A DNA stretch of 64,000 bases from Lachnospiraceae bacterium (GCA_902363135.1 CABIZF010000006.1:152802-216801), one strand, 5' to 3'; counted from the first letter of the stretch, positions 6,925 through 16,553 are shown. Program-made: numbers and translations. The notes: a model not told the origin generated them from the sequence alone.

Positions 6925-9029
6925 CGCTTTTCCTCCTGCAATCTATTGAAATAGAGCCCCGTCTGTAATGTCTGTCCAAACACCTCGTTCAGGACTTCTG
7001 CCCCCCCCGGAAGGTCCACAGCACCGGTCACCTGCTTTGCATGATCCCGCGTCTCGGTCTCAATGCGTTCCTTCCACGTGCGTTCATTCACGGTGACAAC
7101 CTCTTTAATTTTGTCCTGAATCTCCAGCAGGCACTCCAGCAGCAGCGGATTGAACACGCCGCACTCACCACTTTGGATCATCTCAATGGCCTTTTCATGG
7201 CTGAACGCCTTTTTATAAACACGCTCACTGACCAGTGCATCATAGACATCTGCAATGGATACAACCTGTGCTGAAATCGGTATCTCGTCACCCTTCAGTC
7301 CATCCGGATAGCCACTCCCGTCATAGCGTTCATGATGCCAGCGGCAGATCTGTATCGCGATCCTGACAAGTACCTCATCCTGATAGGCGTCCAGACTTTC
7401 AAGCATCGAAGCCCCGATCAGCGTATGTGACTTCATGATCTCAAATTCTTCCGCTGTCAGCTTCCCGGGCTTATTCAGGATTTTCTCATCAATGCCGATC
7501 TTTCCGATGTCGTGCAGCGCAGATGCCAGCGCGATCAGGTACTGCTCTGACCAGGACAGATGATACTTTCCGGTCTTCTGCACGAGACGGGCGAGCAGCA
7601 TTTCCGTGAGCACATTGATATGGCGCACATGCAAGCCGCTCTCACCGTTTCGGAACTCTACGATCTGGCTCAGGATCCCGACCATGAGCCGGCTGTTCTT
7701 TTCCTTTTCATAGATCTGATCCGTGACAAGCGAGATCAGCCGACGCTGCTTTGCATAAAGCTTGATCGTATTAAGCACACGCTGAAATACGACCTTGGAA
7801 TCAAACGGCCTGCTGATATAGTCTGATACGCCAAGCTCATAGGCCCGCCGGATATTTTCCTCCGAATCCTCACTGGAAATCATGATAACCGGAATATCCT
7901 CAATCATATGTGTCTGTGCCATATGTGTGAGCACCTCAAACCCATCCTTGACCGGCATGACAATGTCCAGCAGCACCAGCGCGATACCCGGATTCTGCTG
8001 CAGCACCAGCAGTGCTTCTTCACCGTTCGTCGCCTCAAGGATATAAAAATCCTCCTCAAGCATTGTCGCCAGAATCTCCCGGTTCAGCTCAGAATCATCC
8101 ACGATGAGCACCTGCTGCTTGATCCGTTCCCGATCCTTCAAAGGATATGCCTTCCCGTCCTTTCCGATACCGCTGCTCTCTGTGACGACCATATTTTTCT
8201 GATTCTTCGCCTGATACATGAGCTTATCCGCCCGTGTGACTGCCGCCTCTACGGTACTGCCTGCAGAGAGCACGCCTCCGATACTCACCGAGAGCTGCAG
8301 CCTTGTGTAGCCCGGCACATCCGCTTTGTGGACCTTATTATGAATCTGCTGCAGTCTGCGTGTAAAATTCTCTTCATTGATACCCGGGAGCACGAGCAGA
8401 AACTCATCACCGCCGTAGCGAATGAGCATGTCTGTCTTCCGGATGCATTTACGGATCTCGGTCGCCACCGTGACCAGTGCGATATCGCCGGTATTGTGAC
8501 CATAGGTATCATTATAGAGCTTAAAATCATCCAGGTCAATCATCGCGATCCCGGTCGGGTCTGTGCGGTGCTTGACTTCATCCTCATAATAACGGCGGTT
8601 GTATGCACCGGTCAGGGCATCCAGATAGAGCTTCTCCTTATAGCTGCTCAGCTTGTCGAGCAGCTGCTCCCGGTCATGCGCATCACCCAGTACATCCTTA
8701 TCCATTCTCTTAATCAGCTCCATGACGCAGGGTTCACCATCAATGACTACGTATCTGGCAGTCACCTGATAAATTTCCGAATCCAGAAATTCCAGCTTGG
8801 AGCACTGAGCCTTCTCTTGAAATGCCCGAAGGGATACACAATTGCCGCATGCCTCTCCGCGTTTCCAGAAGTCATAGCATCTGCACGGACTCACATCAAG
8901 CTCCTTCGCCTTACCTTCGGCAAGCAGCTGAAGCTGTTCCAGCCCTATAATGCGTACGACCGAAAATATCTTTTGAAACTGCTGCATTTCCTCCTCTGCC
9001 TGCTCTCTGGTCATACAATAATCATCCAT
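6921..9029 (-). CDS. Composite signalling protein: Cys-rich PAS-like, GGDEF, receiver, HD-GYP
   Basis: The 702-residue protein combines synthesis and breakdown domains for cyclic di-GMP. Residues 1-110 form a PAS-like domain with cysteines at 49, 51, 61, 64 and 76. The GGDEF domain (about 130-280) has an intact GGDEF active site at 206-210 and an RKTD inhibitory I-site at 197-200. A receiver domain (about 305-420) carries the phospho-acceptor Asp355 in LVLLDIVMP. The C-terminal HD-GYP phosphodiesterase (about 440-640) shows HDIGKIGI and RYDGSGYPDGL. The neighbouring HPt protein suggests control of the receiver by a phosphorelay. Near the 3' end the coding strand has a run of eight G (7001-7008). 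Confidence 0.92.
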   Translation of the reverse strand: MDDYCMTREQAEEEMQQFQKIFSVVRIIGLEQLQLLAEGKAKELDVSPCRCYDFWKRGEACGNCVSLRAFQEKAQCSKLEFLDSEIYQVTARYVVIDGEPCVMELIKRMDKDVLGDAHDREQLLDKLSSYKEKLYLDALTGAYNRRYYEDEVKHRTDPTGIAMIDLDDFKLYNDTYGHNTGDIALVTVATEIRKCIRKTDMLIRYGGDEFLLVLPGINEENFTRRLQQIHNKVHKADVPGYTRLQLSVSIGGVLSAGSTVEAAVTRADKLMYQAKNQKNMVVTESSGIGKDGKAYPLKDRERIKQQVLIVDDSELNREILATMLEEDFYILEATNGEEALLVLQQNPGIALVLLDIVMPVKDGFEVLTHMAQTHMIEDIPVIMISSEDSEENIRRAYELGVSDYISRPFDSKVVFQRVLNTIKLYAKQRRLISLVTDQIYEKEKNSRLMVGILSQIVEFRNGESGLHVRHINVLTEMLLARLVQKTGKYHLSWSEQYLIALASALHDIGKIGIDEKILNKPGKLTAEEFEIMKSHTLIGASMLESLDAYQDEVLVRIAIQICRWHHERYDGSGYPDGLKGDEIPISAQVVSIADVYDALVSERVYKKAFSHEKAIEMIQSGECGVFNPLLLECLLEIQDKIKEVVTVNERTWKERIETETRDHAKQVTGAVDLPGGAEVLNEVFGQTLQTGLYFNRLQEEKR

Positions 9030-9058
9030 TGATGTTTTCCCCCGTGTATGTTACCTGT

Positions 9059-9089
9059 ATTCTAAACATATCATATGTTGTATAGTCAA
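9059..9089 (-). promoter_or_regulatory. Probable promoter of the GGDEF/HD-GYP operon
   Basis: On the minus strand TTGACT (9084-9089) is followed after 17 bases by TTTAGA, which overlaps TAGAAT at 9059-9064. It lies about 30-60 bases upstream of the start at 9029. Confidence 0.4.
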
Positions 9090-9090
9090 A

Positions 9091-9135
9091 CAAAAAACTT
9101 CCATACACCACTGTTCTTCTGTAGTATACGGAAGT
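9091..9135 (-). terminator. Terminator of hemW
   Basis: A 15-bp stem (9121-9135 with 9097-9111, three G:U pairs in the RNA) with a 9-base loop is followed leftward by six T (AAAAAA at 9091-9096). It ends hemW transcription just before the next promoter. Confidence 0.85.
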
Positions 9136-9239
9136 AAGTTTATTTAAATATAATCAAAACACAGTCTGTTGTCAACTATTCTGACTGTATTTTCCATGCA
9201 TTTTGTATACGCACATGAAATGAACATTCGCAGCTGCAT

Positions 9240-10412
9240 TCACAAAATAAACTCCGACATCACATAATTACTGAGGCTCACACCCTGCCTCGTCAGTCGG
9301 ATGCTTCCGTTATCGCGTATGAGAAGCCCTTCCTTCAAAAGCCGTGGCAGCACAGACCCGTACACCGCTTCTACGCTCTGTCCGAAGCGTCTTGCAAACT
9401 CCTGTTCCCGAACTCCCTGCATCATGCGAAGCCCGAGAAACATAAACTCTTCCATCTCATCCTGTACCGTCAGCGCCTCCTGACTGCACACCTGCCCTGC
9501 CGCTTCCGCGGTGCCTGTGCCATATGCCAGCAGATAGCACTGCATATCCTCTGTATTCTTGTACCGGACGTGAGAAATCAGAGAGGAAGCCCCAAGTCCA
9601 AAGCCCGCATACTCCACGCCGGTCCAGTAGCCAATGTTGTGGAAGCATGCAAAGCCAGGCTTTGCATAATTGGATATCTCATATCGGTACAGCCCGGCTT
9701 CAGAAAGCAGCAGCTCCGTATCCTCATACATCTCCCGCTCCTCTTCCTCCGATGGCAAATACTGCGGACATTCTCCTTTTGCACGGCGTTCATCATCCGC
9801 ATGATATTTTTCATAAAAGGGAGTCTGTTCTTCAATAATCAGGCTGTAGGCGGAAATATGCTCCGGCTGCAGTGCCAGTACCCTGTTCAGCGTCTCCCTC
9901 CACGATTCCGGAGTCTGCCCCGGCAGTGCCGACATCAGATCGATGTTGACATTGGAAAAGCCTGCCTGCCGCGCCGCCGCATAAATCTCACAAAAGGTCT
10001 CAAAGCTGTGAATCCGTCCGAGCAGACGGAGCTCACGGTCATCTGTCGACTGCAGCCCAAAGCTGATCCGGTTGATCCCAAGGCTGCGATACGCGACAAG
10101 CTTTGAGACATCTGCCGTCCCCGGATTGCATTCAATCGTGATCTCCGGCTCATTTACAAAGGAAAACGTATCATGCAGCGCCACAAGCACCATTTCGATC
10201 CAGTCAGACGGCCAGATCGACGGGGTACCACCCCCGAAAAAGACAGAGACGACCTCATACTCTTCTTTTCGCGGAAAACTCCGGATCTCCCGCAGCAGCG
10301 CCAGCAAGTACTGCCTTTGCGCTTCCGTCGACGCCGGAGCCGAAAGAAAATCACAGTATGCACATTTTTTCACACAAAACGGAATGTGGATGTAAATCTC
10401 CAGATTTTTCAT
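9240..10412 (-). CDS. hemW: HemW-like radical SAM protein (coproporphyrinogen III oxidase-like)
   Basis: The 390-residue protein begins with IYIHIPFCVKKCAYCDF, the CxxxCxxC radical SAM cluster motif in the HemW/HemN sequence context. It continues with VSVFFGGGTPSIW, ISFGLQS and a C-terminal winged-helix region. HemW proteins are usually heme chaperones rather than HemN oxidases and often sit near lepA, as here. ATG at 10412 is chosen because GAGGAG lies 5 bases upstream; the longer frame adds six residues without a ribosome binding site. The gene ends before the terminator at 9091-9135. Confidence 0.88.
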   Translation of the reverse strand: MKNLEIYIHIPFCVKKCAYCDFLSAPASTEAQRQYLLALLREIRSFPRKEEYEVVSVFFGGGTPSIWPSDWIEMVLVALHDTFSFVNEPEITIECNPGTADVSKLVAYRSLGINRISFGLQSTDDRELRLLGRIHSFETFCEIYAAARQAGFSNVNIDLMSALPGQTPESWRETLNRVLALQPEHISAYSLIIEEQTPFYEKYHADDERRAKGECPQYLPSEEEEREMYEDTELLLSEAGLYRYEISNYAKPGFACFHNIGYWTGVEYAGFGLGASSLISHVRYKNTEDMQCYLLAYGTGTAEAAGQVCSQEALTVQDEMEEFMFLGLRMMQGVREQEFARRFGQSVEAVYGSVLPRLLKEGLLIRDNGSIRLTRQGVSLSNYVMSEFIL

Positions 10413-10544
10413 ACCGACTCCTCTCATCTGCCCCCGACTGGATTTTTATGTGGTACCGTTATTTGCAGCATGATGTGCTGACGCACGGCAAAGATATCTG
10501 ACGCAGGACTTCACGCTATGATGGACTGGATTGTTTGCAGTAAT

Positions 10545-11906
10545 TTATGAAATTGCTATAGGTCCACGCTCCAGAATCTTCCGGATCTTCAGTACAAACA
10601 GGGCTGTACACGTTATGACTGAAATTATATCTGCCATACATTCTGCAAAATAAATGCTATATACATTGCCCGTCACAAGCGGAAAGATCAGTGCAAACGG
10701 CACAAGCAAAATGACCTTTCGCAGCATCGCTACAAACAGAGAAATTTTTGCCTGCCCCAGTCCTATAAATGTCGTCTGGCACCCCATCTGAATACCAAAG
10801 AGCAGCATTCCGGCAAGGAATACCGGTGCCACCCGTCCGACGAGGGCGATCAGCTCCTCATCCTGCGTGAACATCCGCGCGAGCGCTTCCGGGAAAAGTA
10901 TTTCCAGAAGCGTGATCACAAAGGAGAACGCCGCCGTAATTCCGATGATTCTGCGGTAGCCCGCTTTCACACGTTCTAAATTCCCAGCGCCGAAATTGTA
11001 GCTCAGGATCGGCTGAACTCCCTGTGTAAAGCCGTTGATCGGCGCACTCGTCAGCTGCATGATACTCTGCAGGATCGTCAGAGAACCGACATACAGGTCG
11101 CCGCCGTAGCGCTGCAGGCCGCTGCTCATCACGATCGAAATCAGGCTCTCCGTGCTCTGCATGATAAACGGCGCCATGCCAAGCGACAGGATCGCCCCGA
11201 TCTGATGGAAATCCGGTCTCAGGCAGGCATACTTCAGCCGCAGGGATGTCTTTTTCGATGTCATAAAGCGCAGTACCCAGATGGCTCCCGCCAGCTGTGA
11301 AAGTATCGTTGCCAGTGCCGCACCCTTAACCCCCATATGGAACACAAAGATAAAGATCGGATCCAGAATGATATTCAGAGCGGCCCCGATGAGCACCGAG
11401 CCCATCGCTGTCTTTGACTGTCCCTGCGCAGTGATAAACGGATTCAGTCCGAGCACGATCTGCACACAGATCGTTCCGATCAAATAAATGCTCAGATACT
11501 CGCTCGCATACGGGTAGGTCGCATCACTCGCCCCAACCAAATACAGAAACGGTTTCTGCGCCGCATAAAATACAAACATGATAATCGCCGAAAAAACGCA
11601 CAGCAGCGTAAAGACATTTCCGGTAATCCGTTCTGCCTTTTCCCGGTCGCCCTGTCCCAGCGCGATCGCTGCCAGCGGCGCCCCGCCCGCTCCTGCCAGC
11701 GCGCTGAAGGCCGAGACGATCGTGATCGCCGGAAGCGCCAGTCCCAGTCCGGTCAGAGCCTCTCTTCCGACGCCCTGCCCGATATACACCCGGTCGACGA
11801 TATTGTAAAGCAGATTGATCATCTGAGCCACGAGCGTCGGGATCCCCATCGAGAGCATCAACGAGCCAAGCGATTCAGTCCCTAGCTTTTCTTCTGTATG
11901 GTTCAT
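10545..11906 (-). CDS. MATE family efflux transporter
   Basis: This is a twelve-helix MATE protein of about 453 residues, which exports drugs or metabolites with Na+ or H+. The sequence shows the duplicated six-helix arrangement and family blocks such as SMGIPTLVAQMINLLYNIVDRVYIG and SVLIGAALNIILDPIFIF. The start is placed at ATG 11906 (MNHTEEKL), where AGAGGAG lies 4 bases upstream. The longer frame would overlap the lepA stop. It follows lepA by 19 bases and is probably co-transcribed. The substrate is unknown. Confidence 0.88.
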   Translation of the reverse strand: MNHTEEKLGTESLGSLMLSMGIPTLVAQMINLLYNIVDRVYIGQGVGREALTGLGLALPAITIVSAFSALAGAGGAPLAAIALGQGDREKAERITGNVFTLLCVFSAIIMFVFYAAQKPFLYLVGASDATYPYASEYLSIYLIGTICVQIVLGLNPFITAQGQSKTAMGSVLIGAALNIILDPIFIFVFHMGVKGAALATILSQLAGAIWVLRFMTSKKTSLRLKYACLRPDFHQIGAILSLGMAPFIMQSTESLISIVMSSGLQRYGGDLYVGSLTILQSIMQLTSAPINGFTQGVQPILSYNFGAGNLERVKAGYRRIIGITAAFSFVITLLEILFPEALARMFTQDEELIALVGRVAPVFLAGMLLFGIQMGCQTTFIGLGQAKISLFVAMLRKVILLVPFALIFPLVTGNVYSIYFAECMADIISVITCTALFVLKIRKILERGPIAIS

Positions 11907-11925
11907 ATCACTCCTCTTTTCTGCC

Positions 11926-13737
11926 TTACTTGTCATCCAGCTTGAGCACGCTCATAAATGCTTTCTGAGGAATCTCGACATTGCCGACCTGACGCATCCG
12001 CTTTTTGCCTTCCTTCTGCTTCTCGAGCAGCTTCTTCTTTCTGGAAATATCACCGCCGTAGCACTTTGCAAGCACGTCCTTGCGCATCGCACGCACGGTC
12101 TCACGTGCAATGACCTTGCTGCCGATCGCCGCCTGAATCGGAATCTCAAAGAGCTGTCTCGGGATCTCCTCCTTCAGCTTTTCACACATCCTGCGACCTC
12201 TTTCATAGGCCGTATCTGCAAACACGATAAAGGAAAGTGCGTCTACCTCTTCTTTATTTACAAGAATATCGAGCTTCACCAAATCCGAGCGCATATAGCC
12301 CTTCATCTCATAATCAAAGGACGCATAGCCTCTGGAACGGGACTTTAAGGCATCGAAAAAGTCATAAATGATCTCATTTAGCGGAAGCGTATACTTCAGC
12401 AGTGCACGGGTCCCCTCGATATACTCCATCCCCTCATAGATGCCGCGGCGCTCCTGACAGAGCTCCATAATCGCACCGATATACTCCGTCGTCACCATGA
12501 CCTCCGCTGCGACAATCGGCTCTTCCATATATTCGATCTCCGACGGATCCGGCAGGTTCGACGGGTTCGTCAGCTCGATCAGCTCGCCATTTGTCTTATA
12601 AACCTTGTAGACAACGCCTGGCGCAGTCGTCACGAGATCCAGATTGTATTCACGCTCCAGACGCTCCTGGATGATCTCCAGATGCAAAAGGCCAAGGAAG
12701 CCGCACCGGAAACCAAAGCCGAGTGCGATCGATGTCTCCGGCTCGAACTGCAGTGCAGCGTCATTGAGTTGCAGCTTTTCCAGGGCATCCCGCAGATCCG
12801 GATACTTTGCCCCGTCCGCCGGATACAGTCCGCAGTATACCATCGGGTTTACCTTCTTGTAGCCCGGAAGTGCTTCGGCACATGGGCGCGCCACCTCTGT
12901 CACCGTATCGCCGACACGCGTCTCCCGCACATTTTTCAGGCTCGCCGTCAGATAGCCTACCATACCGGCAGATAGCTCCTCGCACGGAATGAACTGACCT
13001 GCGCCAAAAAAGCCGACCTCTACGACATCCGCCTCTGCGCCGGTCGCCATCATCCGGATCCGCGTCCCCTTGCGGACGCTTCCATCCTTGATACGCATGA
13101 ATATGATAACACCCTTATAGGAATCATACACAGAGTCAAAAATGAGCGCCTTTAACGGAGCAGCCGGATCACCGGTCGGCGCCGGGATCTTCTTTACGAC
13201 CTGCTCCAGCACATCATGGACATTCAGCCCTGTCTTTGCTGAAATCCGCGGCGCATCTTCTGCCTCAATGCCGATGACATCCTCAATCTCATGTACGACA
13301 CGGTCCGGCTCCGCGCTCGGCAGGTCGATTTTATTGATGACCGGCATGACGTCCAGATCGTGGTCCAGCGCCAGATAGACATTGGCCAGTGTCTGTGCTT
13401 CAATGCCCTGTGCCGCATCCACGACGAGAATCGCACCGTCGCAGGCCGCAAGGCTGCGGGACACCTCGTAGTTGAAATCCACATGTCCCGGTGTATCGAT
13501 CAGGTTGAATGTGTATTCTTCCCCGTCATCTGCCCTATAAATCGTGCGGACTGCCTGCGATTTGATCGTGATGCCACGCTCCCGCTCCAGCTCCATATTG
13601 TCAAGCACCTGCTCCTGCATCTCCCGGCTGGTCAGAAGCCCTGTCATCTCAATGATGCGGTCTGCCAGCGTTGATTTTCCGTGGTCGATGTGTGCAATAA
13701 TGCAAAAATTTCTGATTTTACTCTGATCTGCTGCCAC
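11926..13737 (-). CDS. lepA: Elongation factor 4 (LepA), ribosome back-translocating GTPase
   Basis: The 603-residue translational GTPase has G1 [10 protein letters not shown]3 DTPGHVDF and G4 NKIDLP. It also has the LepA C-terminal domain ending in [24 protein letters not shown] residues. Its length is typical (about 600). The start is GTG at 13737, with AAGGAGG seven bases upstream. The lepA/hemW neighbourhood is common in Firmicutes, here with a MATE gene inserted between them. Confidence 0.96.
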   Translation of the reverse strand: MAADQSKIRNFCIIAHIDHGKSTLADRIIEMTGLLTSREMQEQVLDNMELERERGITIKSQAVRTIYRADDGEEYTFNLIDTPGHVDFNYEVSRSLAACDGAILVVDAAQGIEAQTLANVYLALDHDLDVMPVINKIDLPSAEPDRVVHEIEDVIGIEAEDAPRISAKTGLNVHDVLEQVVKKIPAPTGDPAAPLKALIFDSVYDSYKGVIIFMRIKDGSVRKGTRIRMMATGAEADVVEVGFFGAGQFIPCEELSAGMVGYLTASLKNVRETRVGDTVTEVARPCAEALPGYKKVNPMVYCGLYPADGAKYPDLRDALEKLQLNDAALQFEPETSIALGFGFRCGFLGLLHLEIIQERLEREYNLDLVTTAPGVVYKVYKTNGELIELTNPSNLPDPSEIEYMEEPIVAAEVMVTTEYIGAIMELCQERRGIYEGMEYIEGTRALLKYTLPLNEIIYDFFDALKSRSRGYASFDYEMKGYMRSDLVKLDILVNKEEVDALSFIVFADTAYERGRRMCEKLKEEIPRQLFEIPIQAAIGSKVIARETVRAMRKDVLAKCYGGDISRKKKLLEKQKEGKKRMRQVGNVEIPQKAFMSVLKLDDK

Positions 13738-13822
13738 TTAAGTTCCTCCTTGCAGTATTGATAGCGATCCGGGAGCCCGCATCGCTTTTTCTGTCTATAT
13801 TTTTTCTGTCTATATCCGGTAC

Positions 13823-13852
13823 AGTTTAGCACATTTTTTCCCGTTTTGTCCA
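13823..13852 (-). promoter_or_regulatory. Probable promoter of lepA
   Basis: On the minus strand TGGACA (13847-13852) and TAAACT (13823-13828) are 18 bases apart. A near-perfect tandem repeat of about 15 bp (core TATAGACAGAAAAA) lies between this promoter and the lepA start. Confidence 0.45.
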
Positions 13853-13879
13853 TAGCAAGGACAGGCTGCGGAAAAATTT

Positions 13880-15193
13880 TCAGTTCAGCACTTCATGCAG
13901 CAGATCTGCCAGCGGCTGCATTGCATTTTTTTCCTCCTCCACGGTGTTCAGCTGTGTCCCGGCCTCCACGAGCAGTGAGCGCGGACGCAGATGCAGATTG
14001 AAGCGCTCGGCCTTCAGGTAAATATTTCGCGTATAGCCCGGATATTTCTCGCGCGCTGCGAGCTCCAGCTGCAGAGAAAATGCAAGATTCTGCTGCGTAT
14101 ACGGATTCGCCAGATAGGCGATGGGCTCATCCTGGCTGTTACGGGAGATTCCGTTAAAGAACATAATCATCGATGTCGGCTTTCCGTCAATCTCCGTCAC
14201 AAATTTCTGTCCGTCCACCCCATCCCGGTGCAAGTCGATGATGACCTCGATCGTCGGATATTCCTGCAGGATATTCTCCACCGCCACACGCGCATAGTCG
14301 TAAGCTGCACTCCGATCCGGCACACCGTCGATGAGATCATAAACACCCGTGTCGTGAATAACCTGATAGCCGTAGCCCCGTAATGCTTCTGCCAGCACCT
14401 CTCCCATCCCCACAATCGATGTCTCCGTATCGCCCGGCACCGAATCGACGAATTCCTCCTGCGAATGGGTATGATAAATCAGAATCTGCGGCACCTGCGG
14501 ATTTTTCCGGATACTCAGATCCTCCGTCAGAAGCTTCGACGCATCCAGAAGCTCGGCATCCGCCGTCGTGCCGGCATCTACCGTAAAATACTGGTTCAGA
14601 AGATAATCATAGTCGGAAAGCTGCTGCAGCAGATCGGGTGAGACCGCAGTGCTTACAGCTTCCCTGGCGGACTTATCCTCCTGTATCGTTTTCTGCCCTT
14701 CACCGGCTGCTTCCCCCGGCGCCGTCTCCTGCGGAAGCTCCGGCTCCTGTGAATACTCCGTCTCCTCTGAATGCTCCGGCTCCTCTGAATACTCCGTCTC
14801 CTCTGAATGCTCCGGCTCCTCTGAATGCTCCGGCTCCTCTGATGCTGCCTGCCGCTCTTCCACAGACGCATCTGTCCCGGTCTCTCCCTTCTCCTGCATA
14901 GTCTGAGACGCCAGATATCCATACACCGGCAGCGTCGGCTCCAGCAGCCACGCCATCCAGTTCATCGTCCATCCCTGCACCGCTGCCGTATAGCCGGGCA
15001 TCAGCGTCCGTATCACCATATCCTCCAGCCTGCGCTTTGCCTCCTGCCTTGCCATCGCCTCCTGCACGGCGGGCCGGTCAAGAACAAATCCCCCTCCCTT
15101 TCCAAGAATATATGTGCCAAGCAACGCCATAACCCAATACAGCAGACGCTGCATCCGCCGCCTTTTCCGCGTAATCCCACCCCCTGTCTGCAT
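13880..15193 (-). CDS. spoIIP: Stage II sporulation protein P (SpoIIP), cell-wall hydrolase of engulfment
   Basis: SpoIIP is a zinc amidase/endopeptidase that works with SpoIID during engulfment of the forespore. The 437-residue protein has a basic N-terminus and a membrane helix at about 15-35. A Glu-rich linker (about 110-170) is built from six-residue repeats. The C-terminal catalytic domain (about 225-437) shows ILIYHTHSQEEF, IDLHRDG and LLVEAGTQLNT, which supply the expected zinc and catalytic His/Glu residues. gpr lies 275 bases upstream, the usual gpr-spoIIP order. GGAAG five bases before ATG 15193 supports the start. The linker repeats are encoded by 18-bp DNA repeats and are likely to vary in length. 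Confidence 0.9.
   Translation of the reverse strand: MQTGGGITRKRRRMQRLLYWVMALLGTYILGKGGGFVLDRPAVQEAMARQEAKRRLEDMVIRTLMPGYTAAVQGWTMNWMAWLLEPTLPVYGYLASQTMQEKGETGTDASVEERQAASEEPEHSEEPEHSEETEYSEEPEHSEETEYSQEPELPQETAPGEAAGEGQKTIQEDKSAREAVSTAVSPDLLQQLSDYDYLLNQYFTVDAGTTADAELLDASKLLTEDLSIRKNPQVPQILIYHTHSQEEFVDSVPGDTETSIVGMGEVLAEALRGYGYQVIHDTGVYDLIDGVPDRSAAYDYARVAVENILQEYPTIEVIIDLHRDGVDGQKFVTEIDGKPTSMIMFFNGISRNSQDEPIAYLANPYTQQNLAFSLQLELAAREKYPGYTRNIYLKAERFNLHLRPRSLLVEAGTQLNTVEEEKNAMQPLADLLHEVLN
14738..14843 (-). repeat. 18-bp tandem repeats in the SpoIIP linker
   Basis: Imperfect copies of an 18-bp unit (plus-strand core TCTGAATGCTCCGGCTCC, variant with ATACTCCGTC) encode alternating EEPEHS and EETEYS hexapeptides. 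About six units are visible. All are multiples of three bases, so copy-number change keeps the frame. Confidence 0.85.
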
Positions 15194-15368
15194 GTTTCTT
15201 CCGGGCTCTTTACCAAATCAGACAGGCTCTGCAAGGCCCTTTGGCGCCCTGCAAAGCCTGTCCTACTGATGCCTACGAATTGCTCCGCTGCAAAGCAGCT
15301 CCCGCAATTCTGCAAACATTCGAAATCCGCTGATTTACTACGTAAATCGCTACTTTCTCATGTTTGGT

Positions 15369-15447
15369 GGGTCAATAAGTCATGCTTTTTCATGCAAGCA
15401 TGAAACGCATGACCTTTTGACCCTGGCATCATCATCATCATCATCAT
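15369..15447. repeat. Compound palindrome plus seven CAT repeats between gpr and spoIIP
   Basis: GGGTCAA (15369-15375) pairs with TTGACCC (15417-15423). Inside it a nested near-perfect palindrome is built on GTCATGC, TTCATGC and their complements. Directly after comes (CAT)7 at 15427-15447. There is no T-run, so this is not a simple terminator. A shorter relative, GATGATG plus GGGTCAAAAGGTC, occurs at about 35145-35165. Confidence 0.7.
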
Positions 15448-15468
15448 TTTATGCCCGCAGATCAAAAC

Positions 15469-16458
15469 TTATGCCTGCAGCGGCTGTTCTTCCGGTCTTT
15501 CTTCGAAGAACACCTTATTCAGGCTCTCCGAAATCATGAAGCTCAAATACTTCACCGTCTCATCAATATCCTTCGGTGTCACAAACATCGTATTGAGCTG
15601 CGAAGATATCAGTTCCCGGATCAGCTCCTGCTTTTCTGCGTGATGGAGTGTTCCAAGTGCTCCTGTGAGCCGCTGCAACCTCTCTGAACGGTCAAGCTCC
15701 TCCACCAGCGCTTCCATCGTATCATTTACGATTGTCACCGCATCCACGACCGTCGGCACCCCGATCGCAATCACCGGCACACCCAACGTCTCTTCGTTGA
15801 TCGCATCCCTGTGATTTCCGACTCCGGAGCCGGGATTGATGCCCGTATCCGTGATCTGAATCGTCCGATTCAGCCGCTTTGTGCTGCGCGCCGCCAGTGC
15901 ATCAATCACGATCACCAGCTGCGGATGCGTCTCATCCACAACGCCCTTTATGATCTCCAGTGTCTCCATCCCAGTCTGTGCCATCACTCCCGGCACGAGT
16001 GCACTGACCTCTGCCGCCTGCTGCAGCTCTGCGGAAACCCGGCCGTACACCCGGATCATATGCCGGGTGATCCGCAGATTGCCGACGACCTCCGGTCCAA
16101 GTGCATCCGGCGTCACCTCGCGATTGCCGAGCCCTACGACAAGTACGGATTTCCGCTTATCATCCTCCGTCCGCATCAGCGCACGGATATGACCGGCAAG
16201 CGCCTCTGAGATTTCAGCATGGTAGTCCTCGTCCGGCGACGACATATTCGGTGCCTCGAGCGTGATATAGGTTCCGACCGGCTTTCCCATCACCCGCGCT
16301 CCATTTTCTGTCTCGATCACGACCGTTGTCGTATAAATTTCCCGCTCCGGATCTTCCTGTTCTGTGACGCGCACGCCCCTTGGCTGCCCGTCCTTCGCCT
16401 CACAGCTCTCCTTCGCCTCCAGCGCCAGGTCTGTCCGTATCTGAAATTTCCCCATCAT
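15469..16458 (-). CDS. gpr: Germination protease Gpr (SASP-specific endopeptidase)
   Basis: Gpr degrades small acid-soluble spore proteins during germination and is an A25-family peptidase made as a zymogen. The protein matches family blocks TDLALEAKE near the N-terminus, VVGLGNREVTPDALGP, VSALVPGVMAQTGMET, and VIDALAARSTKRLN followed by the GSGVGNHR region. The length of about 329 residues is usual. Three in-frame ATG codons (16464, 16458, 16455) follow AAGGAGA. The first touches the ribosome binding site, so 16458 with a 6-base spacing is chosen. spoIIP lies downstream. A forespore sigma-G promoter was looked for but not clearly seen. Confidence 0.93.
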   Translation of the reverse strand: MMGKFQIRTDLALEAKESCEAKDGQPRGVRVTEQEDPEREIYTTTVVIETENGARVMGKPVGTYITLEAPNMSSPDEDYHAEISEALAGHIRALMRTEDDKRKSVLVVGLGNREVTPDALGPEVVGNLRITRHMIRVYGRVSAELQQAAEVSALVPGVMAQTGMETLEIIKGVVDETHPQLVIVIDALAARSTKRLNRTIQITDTGINPGSGVGNHRDAINEETLGVPVIAIGVPTVVDAVTIVNDTMEALVEELDRSERLQRLTGALGTLHHAEKQELIRELISSQLNTMFVTPKDIDETVKYLSFMISESLNKVFFEERPEEQPLQA

Positions 16459-16524
16459 AGCCATTCTCCTTCGTATTCATCATGTTTTTATCGCTATTTT
16501 TCCTCATTTTTTGAAAAATATGTA

Positions 16525-16553
16525 TTGACACACCCCGAACTTTGGACTAAGAT
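16525..16553 (+). promoter_or_regulatory. Promoter of rpsT
   Basis: TTGACA (16525-16530), a 17-base spacer and TAAGAT (16548-16553) lie about 90 bases upstream of the rpsT start, between the divergent gpr and rpsT genes. Confidence 0.75.

Noticed and set aside
7908..9032. 374-codon frame antisense to the GGDEF gene
   Set aside because: Same reasoning: the sense strand carries clear GGDEF and receiver motifs.
14638..14906. Pro/Ala- and Ser/Gly-rich frames over the SpoIIP linker
   Set aside because: Low-complexity translations of the 18-bp repeat in other frames.
15427..15447. (CAT)7 run as part of a CRISPR or coding repeat
   Set aside because: A single uninterrupted trinucleotide run without spacers or a reading frame.
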